From Hyphodiscus hymeniophilus (taxonomy: Eukaryota > Ascomycota > Leotiomycetes > Helotiales > Hyphodiscaceae): DNA of 64,000 nt. Both the position numbers and the translations under genes were made by a program. Of this stretch, positions 56,901-64,000 are shown piece after piece. Numbering within the stretch: the stretch's first letter is position 1; every line of letters starts with the position of its first letter. The notes beneath the pieces were generated by a model. That model was not told the origin of the DNA and ran no database searches. It saw only the letters and a list, made by a program, of their open reading frames with translations. Where the stretch lies: assembly GCA_016508695.1 (NCBI GenBank), contig VNKQ01000009.1, positions 1-64,000 of the forward strand, written 5' to 3'.

Positions 56901-58792
56901 ATGGGGTCTACTCCAGGAATTGACGAGAGGGTATGCGACGAGCAATCAGGAGCTCCGGAACCATTAAACAAGCCCGTGATTCCTGGGACAGAGAAGGAGA
57001 TCAATAGGGGCGAATTCCTTCCAGGCTGGACAATCATGCGACCTCTGCGAAAGCGCGGCAACAAATCGAGCGCAGCGAACGCCGACGTGAGCAGGAACGG
57101 AGATGGCACGAAAGACAGCGCAGATGGAGATATCAAAATCACAGAGACAAACGAAAGTGGCAATCCCATAGGAGAAGTTGAGGCCTTGCATGATCTGCGA
57201 AGTGACGATGAACTTCTGGGCGATGATGAGGAGGAACCAAGTCGTGCAACTCGAGAGAATGCGAATGCGGGTGATCACACCCTGCAGAGCAACGACGGCA
57301 CTACAGAGCAGGTAGAAGTCAGTGGCGGGGGCGAGTATAAGGTGTACAAGAGGCGCTGGTTTGGACTGGTCCAACTGGTGTTGCTCAACATTATAGTATC
57401 TTGGGATGTAAGTTCTCAGCCTTGTGCAAGCCACTTTCTGCATGAAGCCGTCTGCTAACCCTCTGTCAGTGGCTCACTTTCGCTGCAAGCTCGACTACGG
57501 TTTCGGAGTACTATAAAGTCTCGGAGTCTGCCATCAATTGGCTCAGTACCGGCTTTCTCTTCGCGTTCGTGGTGATATCCCCTGTCGTGGTATATACCCT
57601 CCACCGTGGCGGGCCGAAACCATCTATCGTCGCCGCGTCTGTCCTGATATTTGTTGGGAATTGGATCAGATATGGGGCTACAAGGGCAGGAACCCATGGC
57701 AATTTTGGAGGTGTGATGTTTGGTCAGATTCTCTGCGGATTCGCTCAGCCGTTTGTGCTTGCCGCTCCCACGAGATACTCAGATCTATGGTTTACGAACC
57801 GAGGAAGAGTTGCTGCAACTGCTATCATGAGCTTGGCCAATCCATTTGGAGGAGCGTTGGCTCAGCTGATAGATCCGTTCTGGGCAAATGCTGCCAGTGA
57901 TATCCCGAACATGGTCCTATACATTGCAATTATTGTAAGTCTCGGGATGCCGATTCTATGCACTTACTAATAGATATTTCAGTCTTCTGTTGCAACTATT
58001 CCTTCATTTTTCATTCCGGCGCAGCCACCAACGCCATGTTCGCCATCGGCTACTCATGCCAAACAACCACTGATGCTCTCCATTCGCATTCTCTATGAGT
58101 CCTTAGAGTTCTGGCTGATTATGATACCATTCACAATTTACGTTGCTCTTTTTAACAGCGTCTCCTCGCTTATCAACCAGATCCTCGAACCATACGGGTT
58201 TTCGGAAGATAACGCAGGTATTGCGGGCGCCTTGCTCATCGTCGTTGGTCTTGTAGCCGCTGCTATCATATCGCCTATCATCGATAAAACGAAATCGTTT
58301 TTACTCGCCATCAAAGTTCTAGTCCCACTCATGGGTCTCAGCTATCTTGCATTCACATTCGCTCCTGGGACTAGAAGCCTTGGCGCCGTGTTTGTGATTC
58401 TATCTATCCTCGGCGCAGCATCTTTCAGTGCAATCCCTGTCGTTCTCGAATACCTCATCGAGATCACACATCCTGTCTCTCCCGAGGTGACTAGTGTGAT
58501 TAGCTGGACCGGTGGCCAACTCGTTGGAGGTATCTTCATCATTATTTCCGATGCGCTGAGGGCTGGCGGTCCGAATGATGGCTCAGCAGACGATGGAACC
58601 AAGCGGCCCCCAGGAAATATGTACAAGGCGCTGGTATTCTCCACTGCGATGGCACTGGTTGTGGTGCCGTTGCCTCTGGCGCTGGGGTTCTTTGGTAGAA
58701 GTCAGAACGTTAGGATGCGGAGAGTAGATGCTGATAAAGCCGCTTTGGAGAGGAGAACCACGGGAGACAGTGAAGGGGGTATCATGGTTTAG
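56901..58792 (+). CDS. FLVCR-like major facilitator transporter
   Basis: Three exons: 56901-57407, 57470-57934 and 57983-58792, with introns of 62 and 48 bp; 593 aa. The first ~150 residues are hydrophilic and acidic (DLRSDDELLGDDEEE). Then come YKVYKRRWFGLVQLVLLNII (segment 1), NWLSTGFLFAFVVISPVVVY, and the FGQILCGFAQPFVLAAPTRY and GRVAATAIMSLANPFGGALAQ segments that mark FLVCR/DIRC2-type MFS proteins. Two six-helix halves flank a loop around APQPPTPC-like residues encoded by exon 3. Animal FLVCR proteins carry choline, ethanolamine or haem. The fungal substrate is not known. The first ATG in a sound position is 56901. Confidence 0.88.
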
Positions 58793-60159
58793 TTTCTTGC
58801 GTTTCTCTTCTGTTTCTTCCGCATAGTTTTACGATATCTAGCCATGAAATCATATTCATATATTTCGCTGTTTCCGAGACAGCGTTATGCTTTCCAAACC
58901 TGACGGTAGAGACGTTCTTATCGGTATGTATCTACCTCGAGATACTCGAAGTCTTCGCTCTCATTTCGTTGCTACCGCTCAGCGTACATAAACCTTAGGG
59001 CAGTCGAGAAGATTGCTTCGTTCCACTAGTTTCGGAGCGGGAATGCACTCTTGAGCGATCTCATTTTCAGGATCCTTGGATTGTGTATGTACTTTCCGAC
59101 TTGTCGTGTCAGGTGGGACCTATACAATTGATTTTCTACGTTCAGATAGCAGTTATTATTTTGCATCTTTGTCTTGGTCTTCATTACAACTGAGCCATTG
59201 CTGCGTCCTTGAACTTCATGCTACAGAATATCTCATCTGTACTCGAGTTATAATGCAAATCCGAGCCTGGATCGAGATCAAGACGACGGAGATACTCCCG
59301 CATAGTTTTAAGACTCTCGATCGAATAGAACTGCGGAGAGGACCTCCACGCTGCCGAGGATGGGCATCCAAGCGGCATTGCAGGCACTTATGCCGCCGGA
59401 GCAGCATTGGTAGATCAAGGAAGATACGGCTGTGATCTCCGATTTTCTTTCGACGGTTGAATGGGAATTATCTCCTCTGATTCATGAATGAGGAGACTGC
59501 TGGTTGAAGTGGATGGGTGACGTTGCTGGGATGGATCGACAGCGTTCTGCTAGGCAGCGACTCCCCAAGTGTATTGGTTTTTAAGTCAACCTCATCCTTA
59601 TACGCTATAAGAACTCATAATTTCGCATCACGTCTACTCTACTACACAGCTGCGACCCTTCGATCGAAACTCTTATCCAAGAAAGCAATCTCCTTCCAGA
59701 TGTTGTCCCCCAATATGAAAGCTGAGTGCTCCATATGCAAGGAGCCCCTCTCTCAAGACTCCGCACGTCTCATTCCTTGCGGTCACGACTTATATGATCT
59801 CCGCTACTGGTGCATACTAGAATCCTTCCCATCATGTCTCGACAGCTCGACAGGTTGAACCACTTTCTGTGTAGATAAGGCCTGCGCAGGTAGTGCAGTT
59901 GCAAGAGCCGATCCACTGTGAAAGCTGGTCATTCGGACGAGTTCCGCCGCAAGACCCTCAGTTGTATGCTTTAGCCACCTAATCGAAATAGCGCTTGCGA
60001 TCTGAAGAGGATCTCAGATGGGCGAAGCTCATCTCTGCTCGCCCTCCGAGAGACGAGACTGAATCTGTGACCCTTGTCCCATCCAAACGGGCCAGATATC
60101 TAGCCTAGATTGATAAAGCCAAGAGCCAAAACGTGGAATGCCAATAATTCTCAGACTAC
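58793..60159. other. Convergent intergenic region with RING fragment
   Basis: 3' ends of the FLVCR-like gene (plus) and the two-segment membrane protein gene (minus). The fragment at 59700-59858 is described separately. The rest has no supported gene. Confidence 0.55.
59700..59858 (+). pseudogene. Truncated RING-finger fragment
   Basis: A 52-codon open stretch reads MKAECSICKEPLS, then LIPCGHDLYDLRYWC, and stops 15 codons later. It has Cys-x2-Cys and Cys-x-His plus a Trp-Cys pair, as in RING fingers, but lacks the next His/Cys ligand in the right place and the final Cys-x2-Cys. No downstream exon restoring the pair was found. It is either a broken copy or part of a gene whose splicing I cannot resolve. 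Confidence 0.35.
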
Positions 60160-62160
60160 TCATCGATTCCAAGGAGCAGGAATGGGAACAGATGCATATA
60201 CCGGCTCCTCGACACTGCTGGTTATGTTGTTGGTTGCTTTCTCGGATCCAGTTCCCCACTGCCATCGAAAGATGCCCAACACGTTCTGCCTTTCTTTGTC
60301 AATGGAGAACTTGGTAAGCTCTGCGGCATGATTGAGACCCTCTTTCACTGAGCTCGAGACTTTCGAGGAGGTTGCTGCAAATGCGGGAGTCGGAGGGATG
60401 GAATATTGGGAGCCTTGCTGCCCTTGTGATGTGAACTCTTGTGACAGACTCTTTGATGAAGGTAGGGATGGAGACGCGTGTTGGGGGGGCGCATCGGTAG
60501 CTGCAATGAGAGGCGTTGATGCTGCTGAGTAATAGCCACTATCTTGTCTAAAGTCCTTCAGCTGTGTGTGTTCAGATGGGAGACAAGTTGGTTGAGCTGA
60601 GTAGCTTTGTCTGGGAGAAGTGACTAATGGCTTTCGTGTAATGCGTTGGCTTATCACTTCTACATTTGAAGTAGAGATGTTTGAAGTATCTAGACTATCC
60701 AAATCGAGGGGTAAGCTTGGTGACCTTGGCGGTACGGCAGATTGTTGTGCATTTTGAGTTGGTCTTAGTGGAAGACTTGGGTGGCGCGGAGGGAGAGTTG
60801 GAGTTTGTTCATCCATATTGTACGGGGGATCTGAAAGTTGGATAGATTCCCGAGGGGAGGAAGTTAAAACCGAATCAGTAAAATGTGCCTCGGAAATGTC
60901 ATGTTGGTGGATGTGGGGTCTTCGAGCGCGGGGCGCGTGTACGGCTTTCGTTCGGTGAAGAGGTTGACTTCCCCCGGACTTCGCAATTCCAGCTCTAGCT
61001 TCATCAACAGCACCATCTGCTCTTCATCTGATAGAGTAGTTATCAGGGCTTCAAGCTGATCGTCGCTAATGATTGTGCTCGACTGGCTCTCCTCTTGGAT
61101 TGTAGGATCGACAATACGAGCTTCCTCACCACTAGTGAGCAAGGAATTAGTGTTATGATATGTTTGGAGAGGAAAAGCAGACTGTAACTTACTTCTGAAC
61201 CGATCGGAGGGATCCTGAGTAGTCTGATTGTGTTCGAGCCACCTGCTTCCTTGGAATTTCGCACGATATGTGCGAGGCCGGCAATGAAAGCGAGCGCGCA
61301 TTTTGACTCAGCTCGTCTGGATTGGTAGCCAGATTGCAGTCATTGGCCGGCAATGACGAGTCGGTAGACGTACTCGAAACCGAAGATGAGCTAACAGACG
61401 TCGTAGATGCCAACGACGGGCTGACTGATATCGTGGAGAACGAGGACGAGTTGATGGATGTAGTTGAATAAGAATATGGGCTGATTGGTGTAACTTGGAT
61501 AGACGAAGCCTCAGGTTGTAATATTTGGGCTTGTATGGACGATGGGACAAATTGCGTTTCTTGGTGTTCATCTATATGGCCAAAGGTCGAGTACTGATGA
61601 ACTACTGGACCGAGCTGCAGTCCATATTTCTCTAAGATTGGCGGACTCTGTGGGTTGATCTGCCAATTCTGAATTGCAGGTTCAGGAGTCTCTCCATTGT
61701 TCTCTTTGGCGGACTCTCTGGCCATATATTGGATATATTTGACAGTCCCGCTTGCCGCAGCCTGAGGAGCAAAATAATCGATAGCAGAGTGCTCCATCCC
61801 TCCTGAAGTTGAGATGAACTCAGCTCCAGAGACTCCAAGCCCAAGAGTTATTACACCCGCAGCTCCCACTGTCGCCATGGGGACAAGTACATCTTTGGCA
61901 TGAGTGTGGTGAGTTGTCCCTCGGGCTTCTAAGCCTGCCTGGATTATTGCTCTCTTCTTTCGCGCATTATGTATGCGTGGAGCTGAGAATCCAAGTCCGA
62001 TGAGAGAGACCCCGCCAGTGATTCCAGATAATAGTACTGAGGTCGCAGTAGAGGTTGACCCCGCGGCGATTTGGCGCGTGTAATTGTCCCATTCTTCGTT
62101 CAGTTCCTCTGTAGTCATTCCATTGCATTTCTTCTGGTAAGTATCGAAGTCGAAAGGCAT
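60160..62160 (-). CDS. Fungal protein with two hydrophobic segments, function unknown
   Basis: Three exons are proposed on the minus strand: 62160-61193, 61131-60969 and 60888-60160; 619 aa. The N-terminus FDFDTYQKKCNGMTTEEL followed by NEEWDNYTRQI is a pattern I recall from many unnamed filamentous-fungal proteins. Two Gly-rich hydrophobic segments follow (TSVLLSGITGGVSLIGLGF and VLVPMATVGAAGVITLGLGV), separated by a basic helix (HNARKKRAI). Next come a long Ser/Thr-rich region, a short helical motif (LEALITTLSDEEQMVLLMKL), and a Pro/Ser tail with PPRHPSLPLRP-type repeats. Intron 1 (61 bp) is clear. Intron 2 (80 bp) is inferred with a non-ideal GTCAAC donor, because the frame must change between SPGE and AHFTDS; otherwise the protein ends at 60864 (411 aa). 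Start context is good. Confidence 0.6.
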
Positions 62161-63065
62161 TCTGAACTTGGCTCCCGGGGCCTGAATACAAAGCGGGGAT
62201 AAGATGAGGTTGCTGAATACTCCAATAAGTGACACCGATGCCGAATTAGAAATTCAGATGCAGAAGTCAAGAACTAAATGCATATTGAAATCGCGATGCT
62301 CGAGGGTGTAAGGCATACAGGTTTCAAGAAGTTCCGTGATGTTTGAAGCATGAAGCATATATGCGGCGCATAAAACAACAAACCCGTACCTGTACTCGAG
62401 TACTGGTAGCAAACGAAGTTTCGGGTGCACGATGGAACGCTGACTCCCCAAAGGTCTTCGGCCCCCAAATGTGATCTTGCATCTCCTGCCATGCTTATAA
62501 ACTTGACGATTGACGACCGAAAGTCTCAGCTGGCGGCGAGGTTCTACGCTCTTGGGGGAATCGTAGGAAATTCACAACTGGAACGAAAAAATATCCTAAT
62601 CAATATTTGTGTCAGAAACTCGATGGATCTTTAGTATCAAAGAGGCAAGGTCGTCGAAAGTTCGAAAATCGAAGCGCTGTTCCAGACTTCCCCAAATACT
62701 CCATCCAACATAAAGCGTGGCGCAGGCATGTGCCGCACTGAAGCATCGGGCGCGGGTCAGTCATGAGCTAAAAAAAGAAGCTTTGGGGATCTACGGAGGT
62801 ACGGCTTGTTGTGGTGTAAGTTGCGACGTACAGTAGTCAGATCATCAGATGTTGATCTGGCAATTCAAGAGACATCTGAAGTTTCAAACTTGCCCAGGTA
62901 GAGGACCTGAGCTCTTCATCGACTTCGACGTACGACACTTGCTGTCGAGCGCATGTGAATTCAGCTGTCGACGTCGCTCAATGAAGACTTTCCACCAGAT
63001 GAGGTCGTCAATGCGGTCGAAAATGCGTCTAATATCGCCGTCTCAGTCAGATTTCGAGGGTCAAA
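62161..63065. other. Divergent intergenic region
   Basis: Promoters of the two-segment membrane protein gene (minus) and the HET gene (plus). No other feature recognised. Confidence 0.6.
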
Positions 63066-64000
63066 ATGACAACTATCAGCGGAGATGCCTCTGCCTCCGA
63101 AACGAGTGATGGAATCAAATACAAGCCTCTTCAGGATACTCAAATCCGTCTTCTCAGTTTCCTTCCTCCCCTGGCAGGCGAAGAGGAAATCCAGTGCTCG
63201 CTCGAATCTTTCACGCTCGATCACCCTCCTCCCTACATTGCCTTGTCATATACATGGGGCAGTCAAAAGGAAACGCGGAAGATCCTGGTGGATGGCCAAG
63301 CATTTGAAGCAACCACGAACCTTGAAGCCGCCTTGATGCATTTCAAAGTCGAGCAGGGTTTTCATTTTTGGGTTGATGCAATTTGCATAAATCAAAAAGA
63401 TGACGATGAGAAGAAGCATCAACTCCGGCAAATGCCCATCATCTTTGCAAAAGCGAGAGAGACTAGAGTATGGCTCGGTCGTGAAGCAGACAATAGCGAT
63501 CGAGCCTTCAATGTGATCCAGAGTATGTCCAAGCTACATGCTGAAAACTCTGGGAGAAGCAATTCCAGAGGATCAAGTGATACAGTCTCGTCATCTGAAA
63601 CTCCGGACGGAGGCGACCTAATTGCTTTGCAATGTCTATTGGTCCGAGGATACTGGTTCAGAGTTTGGGTAGTGCAGGAAATTGCCGTCTCAAAGAAAGT
63701 AACCCTATCCTGCGGGGAGTGTCAAATTCCTTGGGATTCGATGCTCAACGCGGCAGAGTTCATGATTTCGAATGATAGATTGCGGTCGATCGAGACGGCC
63801 ATTCGCAAGTCCTACCAGCACCAGAGTTTGGAAGTGCTGCGCTACCGGGACAAACAAGAGAACACTCTTCTCGATGGCATGCAGCGCATTCTTTCGATTC
63901 AGAGCGTACGAAACGATAAGATTATGCCTTACGACCCTTTAGAAAGGCCCCCTGACTCTCTACTGTACTTGCTTTCCAGCCATCGACCTACGCAAGCAAC
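63066..64000 (+). CDS. HET-domain protein, cut by the window edge
   Basis: Starts at an ATG with good context (CAAAATG) and stays open to the last base, about 311 codons. HET domains occur in fungal incompatibility proteins that trigger cell death when unlike hyphae fuse; many paralogues have no assigned partner. Landmarks: RLLSFLPPLAGEEEIQCSL, then PPYIALSYTWG (about residues 57-67), FWVDAICINQKDDDEKKHQL (about 101-120), and an IFAKARETRVWLG segment. Later RGYWFRVWVVQEI is the usual end of the core. A Ser-rich insert (SGRSNSRGSSDTVSSSE) interrupts between them. The first 20 residues are a Ser/Thr leader. The C-terminal part lies outside the window. Confidence 0.93.
   Translation, partial: MTTISGDASASETSDGIKYKPLQDTQIRLLSFLPPLAGEEEIQCSLESFTLDHPPPYIALSYTWGSQKETRKILVDGQAFEATTNLEAALMHFKVEQGFHFWVDAICINQKDDDEKKHQLRQMPIIFAKARETRVWLGREADNSDRAFNVIQSMSKLHAENSGRSNSRGSSDTVSSSETPDGGDLIALQCLLVRGYWFRVWVVQEIAVSKKVTLSCGECQIPWDSMLNAAEFMISNDRLRSIETAIRKSYQHQSLEVLRYRDKQENTLLDGMQRILSIQSVRNDKIMPYDPLERPPDSLLYLLSSHRPTQA

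Overview
The window is the left end of a chromosome of a filamentous ascomycete (Pezizomycotina; Leotiomycetes is a guess from the general look of the proteins, not proven). It opens on CCCTAA telomere repeats. A 3.2 kb AT-rich block follows in which CpA/TpG dinucleotides are almost absent while CpG survives, the signature of repeat-induced point mutation (RIP). Coding genes have many short GT-AG introns of about 50-80 bp, and the window closes inside a HET-domain gene, a family largely confined to filamentous ascomycetes.

Layout: 1-6147 telomere, RIP block and gene-empty subtelomere with an 80-bp tandem repeat. 6148-13367 sparse, poorly known genes (a secreted-looking beta-rich protein with no obvious signal, an unrecognised protein, a fungal protein with a glycine-rich hydrophobic core). 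13368-34560 core genome: MFS transporter, HAM1-like lipid-binding-type protein, short-chain dehydrogenase, TOM22, bestrophin-type anion channel, DUF4211 protein, APH-like kinase fold protein and EDC3. 35134-43411 nucleic-acid genes: PIF1 helicase with a CCHC knuckle, a PUB1/TIA-1-like three-RRM protein, and an acidic protein that could be a Mediator-type subunit. 44072-58792 mixed metabolism and signalling: GH5 endoglucanase with CBM1, RING-H2 protein, RraA-like aldolase, WBP2/GRAM protein, QCR6 hinge protein, FLVCR-like MFS transporter. 59700-64000: a RING fragment, a two-membrane-segment protein of unknown function, and the HET gene cut by the window edge.

Genes are independent transcription units on both strands. 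No biosynthetic cluster, CRISPR array, rRNA or convincing tRNA was seen. Three genes bear on mitochondria (TOM22, QCR6, possibly one form of PIF1) and two on mRNA fate (EDC3, PUB1-like). Exon maps were built by hand by joining reading frames at GT/AG sites where the joined protein matches the remembered family pattern; they are predictions. No clearly new multi-gene system was found. The best leads are the RIPped chromosome end, the paired weak/strong start codons of PIF1 and the RraA-like gene, the beta-rich protein at 6148, and the unknown two-segment membrane protein at 60160.
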